From Petrosia ficiformis (lineage: Eukaryota > Porifera > Demospongiae > Haplosclerida > Petrosiidae), in contig OX345636.1 in the NCBI GenBank assembly GCA_947044365.1, positions 21,430,548 to 21,494,547 of the forward strand: a stretch of DNA of 64,000 nucleotides, in the 5' to 3' direction. Below are positions 21,391 through 34,300 of this stretch, in pieces. The notes beneath the pieces are model-generated. The model searched no databases, was not told the DNA's origin, and was given only the letters and a program-made list of their open reading frames with translations. Within the stretch, counting starts at the first letter, position 1; the number at the start of each line of letters is the position of its first letter. The translations under genes were made by a program, and so were the position numbers.

Positions 21391-22077
21391 CAGGGTTCTA
21401 TCTAGAAATTTTAGTTTGGGGGAGAACATATATAATGTCACAGCATGCATGTTACTCTATCAGTGTACAGACGGTGACTCAAATGAAGACTGAGATAACG
21501 CTTTTTTTTCTACAGATGCTAAGTGCCACTCAGATTTTTCATGCTTGCGTAAAAGAGTAGTAGCCTTAATCCAGTTATTAACAGGTTTTGTCACCCATGC
21601 ACCACGAGCTTGCACTGGTGGATTGCCAAAAGCCTTACAAACAGTACATATCATTCCTTTCCCTGGCACATAATTCATCCATGGGTGTTTTTCCTCCAAG
21701 AAGTATCATAATTTAGCCTCTCTTTATAGCTACGAATTTTAGACTTTTTATATGGTGGTTGTACATCATCAGACTGAGAGGGGCTTTGAGTACTATTATT
21801 TACCCTTTTTGCTGGTGGCCTTACTAAGAATCTCTCCATTTTTTCTTAGCATCAGGTGTAAATTGTACACATGATAATCATGTGCATGTACATGTTAACA
21901 GTGACAAAAGTCACATTATGATTGTTGTGGTGATAACTGGATAAGGTGATAATAATGTTAATTAACTTGTTAATTAACTTATTGATTTTAAGAAAATTTG
22001 GGGGGGGGGGGGGGGGGTGTTAAGCTGGAGAGTTTAGGGGAGAAGCTTTCCCCCCCACCTCAGTAGATAAAACCCTG
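21391..22077. mobile_element. Non-autonomous hAT-like element
   Basis: The ends CAGGGTTCTATCTA and, inverted, CAGGGTTTTATCTACT are typical of hAT transposons. Flanks are TA-rich, so an 8-base duplication cannot be read cleanly. It contains only a decayed N-terminal zinc-finger fragment on the minus strand and an 18-base G run at 22000-22017. Confidence 0.7.
21457..21845 (-). pseudogene. hAT-type transposase N-terminal zinc-finger fragment
   Basis: The minus strand starts MERFLVRPPAKRVNN near 21840, continues through SYKERLNYDTSW, then needs a one-base frame change to continue as EEKHPWMNYVPGKGMICTVC and KATTLLRKHEKSEWH. The C-x2-C...H...H spacing and the KHE(K)S..H ending resemble BED/TTF-type fingers at the start of hAT transposases. 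The catalytic domain is missing. Confidence 0.65.
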
Positions 22078-22096
22078 ATATATATATAGATATATA

Positions 22097-22347
22097 TAGT
22101 ATGATGGTGACATCATCTCTTTGATGTGGTGAGTCCTATATATTGTATATAGACCTATGCAGGAGATGTCACCATCATACAATACATTGTATATAGTACA
22201 CCGAATTGAGTTAAATACAAAATATAGGACACTCAGTTTGTATCCTCGGAAAAAATATAGCCCTCGCAAGCTCGGACTATATATTTTCCTCGGATACAAA
22301 CTTCAGGTCCTATATTTTGTATATAACTCAATTCGGTGTACTATATA
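22097..22347. mobile_element. Composite of two hairpin MITEs (order x-y)
   Basis: The first hairpin has GTATGATGGTGACATC inverted as GATGTCACCATCATAC. The second has TACACCGAATTGAGTT inverted at about 22327-22342 and inner arms around GTATCCTCGG, with the centre CCCTCGCAAGC. The same pair occurs in opposite orientation at 52905-53175. Confidence 0.7.
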
Positions 22348-22739
22348 ATATACATATATAATGTAACTTTTTTGTTTGCTATAATAAAATTATATACGTA
22401 TAGCATTATTGTTTTAAACAGGATGTTCATGGGTAGCTAGCTATTAACAAACCACTAGGGATGAGTAGGGAGAGTTCATCAAAGATCACAAAGGTTGCTC
22501 AGTCAAGGCTAGGTACCCAATGGTTCGACATGTAATTTGTGGATTTACTTAATAATAATTACATAGGTAGATTGCATGGCTCATGCTTAAATTCAAGTAC
22601 ATATATATACATACGTATACGTATAAGTACTATAATTAATTAATTATATGCACATACATAATTATATTCAATATACATATATCTACACACATATTTACAT
22701 TGCATATATGCTTGTATAATATTTATATAAAAACAGACA

Positions 22740-22830
22740 TAACATCTACACGTATATGCATGTGTGCACTGTATGCATGTATGCATGTGCATGCATGCAT
22801 GCACACATTTGATGCACACATGTACATGAA
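22740..22830. repeat. ATGC/CATG low-complexity repeat
   Basis: A run of GTATGCATGTATGCATGTGC-like words; explains several spurious cysteine/histidine-rich ORFs on both strands. Confidence 0.7.
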
Positions 22831-22929
22831 TGCTTTTTTGCATGTGCACATGCAATCAGTCATACATTCATCCATATGCACTTTATACTTACATACCACA
22901 GCCCTGTAAAGATGCAATACAATTTTAAT

Positions 22930-23499
22930 ATGTGAACATTCATATTATTTCAATGAGAAGAAAGTTTTAAAAAAAAGTTATATACAACACTTAAGAATTA
23001 AACACGCAATCACTATCTCAAAAATGTTGAAGAGAAATGAGGCCAGTGGGTAAATATTTACCAGAAAAATTAAATTAATTTGTTTGGTTTACTTGTAATA
23101 ATGTAAATTAACTTTGAACAAAGAAAAAGAAAAGAAAATAATATTAATATAATAATTATATCAATAATAATAATAATACTAATGATAATAAAAAATAACA
23201 AATATGTCATTGTACCCAAAATAGCAGCTGCATTACCTCACTGTACTAGAACTGACACTTGTGAATGAGATAACTGCATGATTTCTCTTAATGTGTTAGT
23301 GTATGGAAACAGTACACATATATATACAATGTCTCTAAGAAATCAAGAGCCTCTAAACCCATTGCCCCTGATGTCTCAATAGCCACGGGGAGTTAGAGCT
23401 AAAACACTGTATTTCTTGTTCTCAGCTAATTCAACCACAGCTCCAGCACATCTCTGATAACATTAAAATGTGTCAGGACAGACAATTGGCCATTTTCTA
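22930..23499. other. No feature recognised
   Basis: AT-rich sequence with AATAAT runs around 23140-23200; no coding or repeat structure I can support. Confidence 0.5.
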
Positions 23500-24560
23500 A
23501 AAGCATTGTTTATGCACTTACTGCTTAAATATGCACACATGTACTACATAATAAGAGTTTCCTACAGGGATTTTATCTGTGGAAAGGGGCAAAAGTGAAT
23601 TATTTATATATTTCCCCCCCGAGTACAAAGGTTTAAATAATCATCACATTCAAATACCACAATGGTTTAACAGCTGCCTTATAATATGGGACTTTGGGAG
23701 AGGAAAACAAGCTCTGGGTGAGGGAAATTATGTGTATATAAATAATGTACATGTATGTACATAATTTATGATGTACACATGCGTACAACTATATGTATGT
23801 ACGTATGTACAAATATACATGTATATACATCTATTCCTACTCATACTGTATGTAGTTAATTTCAGGCTTAAAATTGTAATTATCATTAGCTACATTCAAC
23901 TAATCCTAATTGTAAATTTCATTGTTAAAGAATGTATGTAACTAGTCTTGTACCCAGTTGCACCCACTATGTATGTGGAGACTGGAGAGGTGTCTGTTGA
24001 CTTTCTTGGTTGTGCTGACTCAACATGTCATGCGATTATAATTTTATCAGAGACAAACATTCATCCTGTGGCTTAGTAGTACAGATCACTGCAAAAATAA
24101 ATTTGTTAAAATAACAAATTTATTGGTTAGTACAATTTGCAAGGAATAATTTAAGTAATTTAATTGGTCATGTAGGTTGTTATGGATATATTGTAATTAT
24201 AATCGAATAATTGTAAATTCAATATCCGTATGCTGTCTATTAGATGTACAAAGTAGGATGTTTATTTTAATTGAGCCTTTTTAGGTTGCCAAACCTTCTT
24301 TGTGCATCTAATGTGAGATATTAGGCAAGGCATGATAATTGATTATAATAGGTATATATATCTTTTACGTTTTTTAAGACCAAAGTAGCTACGGTGTTAG
24401 CTAGATGTATGTATCCTGAACAACCAACTAATTGTTAAATCCTTGCAACTGTACTAACAAATTTTGTTATTTTAACAATACCATTTTTATAGTGATCTAG
24501 CTAAGCTTTTTGCAGTTTAATACAGGATGGTATTGGTTACTTGTGGAAGTACAAGAGGTA
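23500..24560 (+). repeat. Duplicated segment (copy 2 of 11680-12330), interrupted by a MITE
   Basis: Colinear with 11680-12330 and containing the same relic Calx-beta region, so it may be the 5' remnant of another lost gene copy. A MITE at 24087-24494 splits it. Confidence 0.75.
24087..24494. mobile_element. MITE, CACTGCAAAAATAAA family (complete copy with known empty site)
   Basis: It begins CACTGCAAAAATAAATTTGT and ends with the inverted form (ACAATACCATTTTTATAGTG). The empty site in the other segmental copy (ACAGATCTAGCTAAG near 12266) fixes the borders; AT is repeated at both ends. Other copies: 40256-40650, 47109-47489 and a fragment at about 37810-37949. Confidence 0.85.
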
Positions 24561-24800
24561 AAAACAGACTTCTAAAGAAACTCGTTTACTTTTTCAGGTT
24601 CAAAATTATGGAACTTTTTTTTTGTGTGTTTAAAAGATAGATTTTATAGGATATACAGGTAATTTGTGTAATTTTGCTACAATGCTTTATTGTATCTTTT
24701 GATTGCTTTATGTACTTTCTTGTCTGTTTTATTAATTCACTTATGTTTTCTTTTGGTCTGTTATAAATACTAATTTTCTTTACCCTGTATTAATTGTTAT

Positions 24801-25214
24801 TATGGCCCGTAGGGCCATCTCCATGATTGCTTTTAATGTTGTGTCACTTGCGTGAGTACGCGTAGTTAAAAAAGTTACGTCATCCCCCGGGGGGTTCGGT
24901 CATTTAATGGGCGTGGCGCGTAAAAGAACGCTCGCTCAAGCTTTACAGACCAGCAGAAAGAAAAGCTGAGTAGTATACGTAGAAACTAGAACTAATAGCT
25001 AGCTATTCTACCTGAAATATATATATTTTTAAAGTTGTACAAGGTAAACAGAGTAGATAATCAAAATAATAACTATAATGGCTGATGTGTTTCACTGAGG
25101 CGTCATAAAGATAGCCATGATTACTGAATGCTGGACACCACAAACTGGCACAAAGCAGTTATAGGGATACTTTGTTCTTCACTTAAATTTGTAAAGCAAT
25201 CATAGGGATGTTTT
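24801..25214 (+). mobile_element. MITE, TATGGCCCGTAGGGCCAT family
   Basis: Left end TATGGCCCGTAGGGCCATCT with ATGATTGCTTT; right side has AAGCAATCATAGGGATG. The interior (CACTTGCGTGAGTACGCGTA, then TTAATGGGCGTGGCGCGTAA) also occurs at 52358-52700, and the ends occur in the nested copy at 4820-5301. Confidence 0.7.
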
Positions 25215-25552
25215 TGTTTCTCTATTTACACTTGTTGTTATTGTCATAATTATTATGAGGTCCTCCCCAGGTTGACCAGCTTATAGGACATCCTCTGAAA
25301 ATATAAAAATTAAAAAAAAAACTCTTGGTATTCCTTCTTTTTTTTTATTAGAAACCTAATGTGTAGTCTCTGTGTCATACAGAGTTAAAATCTGCAAAGA
25401 AAAATATGCTATGTCTAAGAAGAGCCACAGCAACAATGTAAATTGGCATCTCTTTTAGTCATTGATCTGAACAACTTGAGAAGATGTATACTGTGCTCTT
25501 TAAGCTTGAGTATCACAACATGTATTCATTGAAATATCTCTGACCACCTCAT

Positions 25553-25556
<4 letters not shown>

Positions 25557-25590
<34 letters not shown>
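25557..25590. repeat. (TA)n microsatellite
   Basis: Uninterrupted TA dinucleotide run of about 34 bases. Confidence 0.95.
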
Positions 25591-25595
<5 letters not shown>

Positions 25596-25844
25596 CGTTT
25601 GTTCTTTGTTATCAAATTTCCAGAAAACTATCACTTTTTGCTGAATGGAGATAGCAATTTCATTAAGAAAGTTAACATTTATCAAAAACTCTGCTCTTTC
25701 TCAGAGACAACAAAGCATGGGCATTTTGAACAATAGAATGTGTGGTGTATGAATAACCGATGTAATTATTAAGTTTATTAATATTTATTCTGTAAGGAGA
25801 TTTGTTATTAACCCGAGTGTGTAGGCGGAGGGTTATAGTAATCG

Positions 25845-25847
<3 letters not shown>

Positions 25848-25882
<35 letters not shown>
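25848..25882. repeat. (GT)n microsatellite
   Basis: Uninterrupted GT run of about 34 bases. Confidence 0.95.
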
Positions 25883-25884
<2 letters not shown>

Positions 25885-26319
25885 GAAATAAATTAGAAAA
25901 TTTTGGTTGGCAGGGGACTTGTCCATCCTTACAGAGAACAGAGCAGACATCCCTTGTGTAACTTGCAGCTTAATTTTGTGAAAATGAATGTTGCCCAACG
26001 TATGTTTTTCAAGCAATATTTTTATCTTGTGTAGTTATGCACTTTCTGACTGCATAGGCAGGCTTATTTGTGTGTGTGTTTGATAATAAGGTCAATGTGT
26101 GGTCGGATGCACCAGAGGTGGCTTAGTACACTTGGGTTGATACCAACCAAAACAGTATTGCTCACAACACAGAAGCTGACTTTTCCCCACAGAGAAGTAT
26201 ATTTCTCTCCCGAGGCTAGTATGAGTATTGGGCTTAAGTTTAAGGCTTTTTTCCACAGCTTTAGGGCTGTGGGACAACAGTGCTGTCCCATGGGCTGTGT
26301 TTGTATATATTTCCATAAT

Positions 26320-26720
26320 TAGTATTTAACAGTCTTAACTTTTAACATATTCACATATGCTTTGATGCTTTGGTGTTATTGGACTCCTGACAGGGATAGT
26401 CTGGCCTTGGGAACCAGAAATGGGGGTTAAAGACATCTTGTTGGGATCCCAACCCTCCCCTCTCTATCCGTATCTGAAAATGCTTAGAGTCCTGTTCACC
26501 AATGCATCAGTAAATACATGTAATAATAACTCACTTACAAAACCTTGAGGTTAAATAAAGGCCCATTCTTACTGATTATAAAAGATCCTACTCCCTCGAA
26601 AAGTTTGCCTACCATGTGCTTATACACGTGCTCTCCTAATTAACCTTAGGTGGGCGTTTTTAATTAATAATTAAAATTATTGCAAGACCACTATATATAT
26701 ATACAGATGCTGTGTGTGTG
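26320..26720 (+). repeat. Tandem duplication, copy 1
   Basis: About 400 bases (TAGTCTGGCCTTGGGAACCA through GGTGGGCGTTTTT) recur 624 bases downstream with small differences. No coding frame is shared. Confidence 0.85.
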
Positions 26721-26943
26721 TTTTGGATAATAAGAGAATGTGTCGACAAACAGAGGCAGCGTGATTAATGTGCTTGCTGTCAACGGTTTCAATTGCCTGT
26801 ATTCTGACAGACAGACAGCCGACCACTCTATAGCTGCTTGCACACGTTGATAGACTGAATACTTTCCTCCATAGACTTTATGTTTCTGTTGTTCAATGAA
26901 ACTTTATTGGTGAAATTATTAAAGCAGCGTCATACATGTAAAT

Positions 26944-27327
26944 TGTATTTAACAATCTTAACTGTTAACATATCCATATGCTTTGATGTTACTGGACCTT
27001 TAACACAGATAGTCTGGCCTTGGGAACCAGAAGTGGGGGTTAAATACATCTTTGGTGGGATCCCAACCCTCCCCTCTCTATCCGTATCTGAAAATGCTTA
27101 TAGAGTCCTGTTCACCAATGCATCAGTAAATACATGTAATAATAACTTACTTACAAAACTTTGGAGTTAAATAATGGCCCAATTTTACTGGATTATAAGA
27201 GATCCTACTCCCTTGAAAACTTTACCTACCATATGCTTATACACATGTGCTCTCCTAATTAACCTTAGGTGGGCGTTTTTATTTAATAATTAAAAGTATT
27301 GCAAGCCTATTACTATTACAGATGCTG

Positions 27328-27345
<18 letters not shown>
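26944..27345 (+). repeat. Tandem duplication, copy 2
   Basis: Second copy of 26320-26720, in the same orientation, ending next to a TG microsatellite; copy 1 also ends in a short TG run. Confidence 0.85.

Positions 27346-27359
<14 letters not shown>
27327..27359. repeat. (TG)n microsatellite
   Basis: Uninterrupted TG run of about 32 bases. Confidence 0.95.
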
Positions 27360-27361
<2 letters not shown>

Positions 27362-28288
27362 GTGTGTATTTACGTGTTGGGTGGAATACCCAAACTTGTA
27401 AATGAATCGGAATAATGCCTCCGATCCTGGACGATGGATCTGCTCTAAGAGTCCACTGACCCGGGTATTGCTTTCTCCAAATCCAAAAGCCAAGAGTTTA
27501 TTGGTCAAAGTACTAAGCTTGAAAAATTAACCAGGCCTAATAGATCTCTCTTCAACTCTAGTGCTTTCGTTTTTTCCATTATCTAACTTATCCCAATGGT
27601 CTGTGGTTATTATTATCTACTTGATATATAACATATTGTTGATATTACAAGATGAAGGAATTAAAGATGTATACATGTACATGTATCTGTTGGCTTTCTG
27701 ACTACTATAGGCTTTTTCACTATTTCAATCCGGTCATCAGGGGAGCTCCACAATCCGATCATCACATAACCACAAGTTTCGGTCCCTTTAGTCTCCCAAC
27801 TTATGGCTTGCTACGGAAAGGGTGGGACCACTCCACCTTTGGAGTCCGGTGTTTGAATTTATGAATTGTATTATTTAGACACTAACATACATATAGAGTT
27901 ATAGACATCATACACATATATACCTGCTGTAACAAATTAAATAGCTATATACTAAGTTTCCTAACTTTGCTGACGGTTCACAAAATGGATTTCACAAAAT
28001 GAGTTGCTTACAAATAGACTAGTTGCTGCTATAGCTCCAAAGGTGACCATGTGTTTGTAAAGGTGAACTAATATGCATGGTTGGTTTTTTAATTAAGTGT
28101 TTACTGCTGGTTGTGCAAACAACACTACCTGCTGGTATGCAGAGTATGATAATTACATTTAAGGCTAAAAAGTTTGTGTGTGTGTTCCCACTAATCTTTG
28201 CAACGGCTTACTTTTGAAGATTCTTGGTCACTGCGAAGGAAAGAGCACACTGGGTCTATGCGAGATTCAAGCGATTTGCAAGAAAACT
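27360..28288. other. No gene recognised
   Basis: Only short chance ORFs; no matching repeat found elsewhere in the window. Confidence 0.5.
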
Positions 28289-28667
28289 CTAGTCTGGCGA
28301 ACCAGCCTCTCCCCTTTTTGACAACCGGACGGCGGGGAGAGTCTGGTCACAATCGACACTGCCACGTGTTCTCATGCACTAAATCCTGCATTCCAATCAG
28401 ATTACAGTATACGTTACCCTGCCCACATGCGGTTTCATTTTGATTGAGTAAGATGGCTGCTAGTTGTGCAAAAAGTTTAGACACAAAAAAGGAAGCCGCT
28501 ATTAGTTCATGATAAGATCTTGGAAAGGTGCTTCCAGTTGCTTTATAGGAAGGAGTGTCTTTGAAACCGCAATTGCATTCCAGCAGTACACGCGGCAGTG
28601 TCGATTGTGACCAGCCTCTCCCCGCCGTCCGATTGTCAAAAAGGGGAGAGGCTGGTTCACCGGCTAG
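28289..28667. mobile_element. MITE with ~80 bp inverted ends
   Basis: The left arm (CTAGTCTGGCGAACCAGCCT, then GGACGGCGGGGAGAG, then CAATCGACACTGCCACGTG) is inverted at about 28585-28667. CTAG is present at both tips. Ends resemble the element at 15688-16242. No coding capacity. Confidence 0.85.
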
Positions 28668-30852
28668 TGCTTCATTTAAACTCTTTGTTCCTTTCAGTTA
28701 AAGAAAATATTCAGATAGTGACACTACTCTTGCACATTGTAGTAAAAGATATACTCAGTCCATTTATAGGAATGAATTAAAGTTGGGTGAGGTGATAACT
28801 CACACTTGCAAGTATAATTATGCTATCAGGAGGCCATAAAACTGTATACTCTTATTTATCGACATGTATAAGGAATTAATAGGAATATCTATTAAGACGC
28901 ATAGCGTAGTAATAGTATATAGAGTTAGTCACATATAATTTGAGTGAAATGAATCACTGGATAGATAGACATGTGGTCACATGTTTTCTTGGATGAATAT
29001 TTCAAAGTCATCCCATGACCTAAATGTGTGCATGTTGCATTGATATAAAGCTGCACCTGTCAACTTTGTATTCGATCACCAATACAATGTACAGTACATA
29101 GTAAGAAAAAATTAATTAAAATATAACCAATATAATTAACATCGTGCTTAATAAGTGCGAAATCACCATATGCATGCACGAGGAGTAGCTACGTGAATTC
29201 CCTAGTTATGAATAGACCACTATGAACATGATTTTGCTTTTCTGACAGGAAAGATTTGTTTCTAAGGGACTATGGGAATAGTCCTGCATATATTCATATC
29301 CAGTGAAAGCACTAGGCAACTGCCTCAACACAGATATGACCTCAGAGTCTTCCCGCTTTACTAGAGTGGGAGGGGCTAACAACATCACTCAATACCCACT
29401 TATCAAACCAATGTCACTGACAATTTATTATTTAAAAATGTATTAAAATTCCATTCTTGTTCCAAGAGATCATTATCAGTAATTTAATTATTAATTTAAG
29501 AGAGAAATACAGATCCATCATCATCGGTATATGAAAATAGTTTTAACTTCTCAAGTATCAAGTACAAGAAGTAGAATTTCAGGTATAGAACTGTGGATGA
29601 ATCCACTAAGATCACACAAGGACTGTAATGAAACAAGTACTTAGTATTAGTAGCTAAATAGAGATTGCAATTAATAATTATGATGTTTCAGCTGATAATA
29701 TTATAATGTGCATTTATGTATACATGATTTTAAAAAAGGAAACTTAACTTTTTTTATTTTTGCATGTATTATAAGTGTCAATGAATGGCTAAATGATAAT
29801 TTACCGATGTTTTCCTCAGTGCAACGCATGCACAAGGGGCCAAGCGGTCAGTATACATTAAACTCCATAGACATGGCTCTGCGGGCCTGGAAAACTACTT
29901 TGTAATAGTTAAACAGCTTCTAAACTCATCAATCAGTTTGAAATGCTTGATTATATAATATATACCGGTACATAGCTGCTATATGTACATCATTATCTCA
30001 TGTTCATAACGAATGAAATTATTTCATTAAAATGACGCTCTAGGCATTATTAGCTGCCTTCAGCCTTTCATCATTTCAAAATTGATGTTTAGAAGAAGTC
30101 AGCATTTTATTAAAAAGCAATTTGTTGTTTGCTTTATATACGTAGCATTATGACTTGATAAAATGTGAACATCAACAATTTAACAAAATTATATTACAAA
30201 CCAGTAATTATACTAAACTTCTTAATTATGGTTATGTGATAATTATTTTACCATTAGTTTCAGTATTTGTATTGTGTTGATGTTTAGCTACATTTCATCT
30301 TTAATTCTCATATCTTATAAGCATTAAATTGTTTCATGTATGCCCTACGCATGCAGAAATGATATACACCAGAGAAGAGAAACATGCAACGAACACAAAA
30401 TTATGGCTTTTAACTTTCAACCATGACAGTCACATTCTAACTCCATGTACTTCATGTTATTGCAAGTCTCTGCAAGTGATTCAAACGTAGTGCACATATA
30501 TAGGCTCTTATTCAATTTCTTACATAGCTAAGATAAAGAGGAAATTAATGTTTTTATCAATAGTTGTGAGTATATGTTTTCTATATACATTTTGTGATTG
30601 TTTTCAGTGAAATTTTCACAAAATAGCGGTTAGCTTACAATTAATAATTATTGTATAGATCCATTTCTATTTCTATTGGGGCAATTCCATTGTAAATTTA
30701 ATATGCACCCACTGAGGGCAGAAAAATATTTTAGGGTGGGCTAAGCTTTTGTACCTCTGGTGATATGGTACCCGCAGGTACCAAATCACCAAGTGCATAT
30801 AAATTTCAGAAACAGTGTTAGTTTAATATTGCAGTCATTTGTGAATGTTTAT
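28668..30852. other. Intergenic stretch without a recognised gene
   Basis: AT-rich, only short ORFs. A small hairpin (GGTGATATGGTACC / GGTACCAAATCACC) lies at about 30759-30790, close to the BEL/Pao insertion. Confidence 0.55.
30848..30852 (+). repeat. Target-site duplication (left)
   Basis: TTTAT directly before the left LTR, repeated at 37213-37217. Confidence 0.9.
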
Positions 30853-31197
30853 TGTTCGTGTGCAGACTGTCCCATTTAAGAGAAACTCTGAAATTATTTT
30901 ATTTATGTAATGTAGCCTTTATTTCCTATGTGTTAAATACTTAATTTTATTTTCACCCTCATAGCCTCATTTCTGTTCATGTTATACTTACTTTTGTTCT
31001 GTTACTGGCCCCAGAGGCCCTCATCACATGTATGCTAATGTTTTGTGTGTTACAGTCAGTCATGTTCATGTTGTATGAAAATTGAGTCAAGAACTTCCTT
31101 ACTCCATTCATTGTTAAGTTGCATGCAGTTTGGGTTTAGTCATACCCAGCCTATAGACACTTCTACTAGTGCATAGATTTCAAGAAAGGACGCAACA
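30853..31197 (+). repeat. Left LTR of BEL/Pao element
   Basis: Begins TGTTCGTGTGCAGACTG and ends AAAGGACGCAACA (TG...CA termini). No difference from the right LTR was found on reading. Confidence 0.95.
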
Positions 31198-31202
31198 TTA
31201 AT

Positions 31203-31220
31203 TGGTCCGCCGAACCGGAT
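31203..31220 (+). other. Candidate tRNA primer-binding site
   Basis: TGGTCCGCCGAACCGGAT lies five bases after the left LTR and starts with TGG, the complement of a tRNA CCA end. I did not identify the tRNA. Confidence 0.6.
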
Positions 31221-31333
31221 ACTACAAAGAGTATCAGTGACACTGTCAGTCTGTTCTTTCTTGGAAATTGAAATAGCTCATTGCAAGTTAGTTGTTCACC
31301 TCAACTTGAATCTCCGTCGCCAGTCAACAAGTT

Positions 31334-34300
31334 ATGCCAGAAACATCTAATCTTCGAAAGAGAAGAGGCGTCACAAGGGCCTCTATCACGAAACTCTTCA
31401 CACGACTGAAAGCACTTGAGTCAAAGGTTCATGAACCCGCAACTCTCGACCTCGCACAACAATTGACACCAAACCTGAAATCACTCGATGCACAATTCAA
31501 GGATCAACATTTCTTGATCATAGACACAATTGATGAAAGTGATGTGGACTCCTTAGCAAGGGAACAGGAAGTCCTAGACAATCATGATGAAGAGATTTCT
31601 GTCATGTCTCTCCGCATTCAACAGCTGATCCGAAGTTGCTCTTCTGTCTCTGATTCTGGTATGAGAAAAACCATATCGCGTAGCCTAATCGACCTACAAG
31701 GGAGACTAGCCTCAGTGGAGTCTTCTTCCGCAACTCTGTCTAATGCTCCAGAACAAATTCACATCCTACATCAATACAGTGAGCAGCTCACTGATTTGAA
31801 AACAGAATTAGGAACCCTAAGACAAAGTGTTCTCACAATGGGAGTTGAAAGTACGGACGAACTATTTGCTACCGTCACTGAACTGGCCGAACGCTTGTTC
31901 GATGCATCACTCAATATTAAAGGACTTCTCTATCATCGCAGGGAAGTTCCAGTCTCTGAAGAATCATCACACACTGTCCCTACTTCTCACGGAGTAAGGC
32001 TGCCCAAGTTGGATGTTCCTACCTTTGATGGGGATATTCTCAACTGGAGGACATTCTGGGAACAATTTTGTATTGCGATCCATGACCGCACTCAAATTTC
32101 CGATGCTGAAAAATTAGCCTATTTGAGACACGCCCTAAAAGACGGCACTGCCAAGAGCACCATAGAAGGACTGTCTCGTTCTGGCGATCACTACCCTGAA
32201 GCTGTCAAGTGTTTGGAGACTCGTTACAATCGTCCTAAACTGATCCACCAAGCACATGTCAAGAAGATCGTGGAAATCCCAGCTTTGAAGGATGGTAGTG
32301 GGAGCGAATTGCGTCGTCTTCATGATACTGCCCAACAGCACATTCGTGCTCTGAAGGCCATGGGTCACGAGCCTGATGGAACTTTCATCACCTCATTTCT
32401 CCAACTGAAACTTGACAGAACCACAATATTTGAATGGCAGAAACACGATCAAGAATCTGCAGATGTTTCTCACTACCAGGATCTACTTGACTTCATCAAT
32501 CTGAGAGCTCAAGCATCCGAGACCCTAAACTCTGAAACACGTAGGCCTCAAAGGAGTGACCATCCAAGGAAGCACCCAACTCTCCGTTCCGCTACATTCA
32601 CAGCAGAAGTGAATGGTAACTGTGTTGTTTGCAGGACAGAAAAGCATGCCTTGTTCACCTGTCCAGAATTCAAATCTTTGCCTCGAGACAAAATGATATC
32701 GACTGTTCGAATCAACGAACTATGTCTCAATTGTCTGAAACCAGGCCACTTCTCTAAACGATGCCCAAGCCAAAACAGATGTAGGAGATGTCAAAGACCT
32801 CACCATACACTTCTTCACAATGATTCAAGGGAATCACTTACCACTACAGCACCCCCTCAAATGCCATCTCTCTCATCTTCAACCGAGCAGATAGTATCTT
32901 CAAATATTTCAACTGGATCCAATATTCCCAACACTCTCCTCATGACCTGCCAAGTCCGGATCAAGGCTCTAGACGGGACTTATGTCAAGGCCCGTGCTCT
33001 GCTTGATTCTGGATCCACCATGTCGTTTGTATCAGAACGCATAGTTCAATCTTGTGGTCTGAATAGACGCTCCCAATGTCTCACTGTATCTGGAATTGGA
33101 GGTATGTCACGTAAACCTCCATTGAACTCCATTTCCACATTTGAAATTTCCTCTCTCTACTCATCCCAAGTTAAGTATTCAATCACAGCCATTGTTGTAC
33201 CACGAGTGACTTGTGATCTACCCTTACAACCTGTGCACAATAGTTCAAGATGGAACCATTTGTTGAATCTGTCACTTGCTGATCCTGATTTTGGAATTCC
33301 AGGAAGGATTGATTTACTACTTGGTGCAGATATATACGCAGATGTATTGCTGCACGGCCGGCGGTGCGGACCCCATGGCACACCCACTGCCTTTGAAACT
33401 CAATTTGGATGGGTTCTCACGGGAAGAACTAACAATCATTCTGTTAGTCTCCTCTCTGTTGCTTCTCATCACTCCACTGTTACTTCCGGCGACGAAATAC
33501 TACGTATGTTCTGGGAGATCGAAGAAAACCCTAAAGATTTCACAAACCTTTCTACTGAAGAACGGTTAGTCGTTCGTCACTTCAAGGAAACCTATTCTCG
33601 TTCTGAAACAGGTAGATTCATCGTTCCACTACCGAAGAATCCTCAACACAAATCACTTGGTGAATCCAGGTCACAAGCTGTTAGAAGATTTATCTCTCTT
33701 GAACGTTCACTTTACTCTAAAGGGCAATTCCAAGAATTCTCAACAGTCATGGAAGAGTACTTTCAAATGGGCCACGCAGAACCAGTGCCCACAGATGATT
33801 TACAGAAAAGTCCAAAGGACACCTTCTATCTACCCATGCATGCTGTTCGAAAGGAACACAGCACAACCACTAAAGTCAGAGTCGTGTTCGACGCATCTGC
33901 AAAATCTGCTTCCGGTGTTTCATTGAATGACACTCTCCTTGTCGGTCCAACAGTCCACCCTCCCCTCATTGATGTTCTTCTCAGATTCAGATTACATCGT
34001 GTGGCACTTACCGCAGACATCAGTAAAATGTATAGAGCCATAGGGTTGATCCCAGATGATCGTGATTTGCATAGATTCGTTTGGAGGAGAAGCCCCAGTG
34101 AAATTCTTTGTGACTATCGCATGACTAGAGTCACCTTTGGTGTGTCTGCTTCCTCCTTTGCAGCGAACATGGCAGTGAAACAGAATGCCCTCGATTTTGC
34201 CACAGAATTCCCCCACGCAGTGAAAGTGATTGATCAGTCGTTTTACGTTGATGATTGTCTAGCTGGTGCCGACTCTGTCTCAGAAGCAATCGATTTACAA

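Noticed and set aside
22640..22917. Cysteine/histidine-rich ORFs on both strands
   Set aside because: Produced by the ATGC low-complexity repeat.
26064..26322. Overlapping 75-84 residue ORFs on both strands
   Set aside because: No recognisable motif, no splice context and no conservation in the window.
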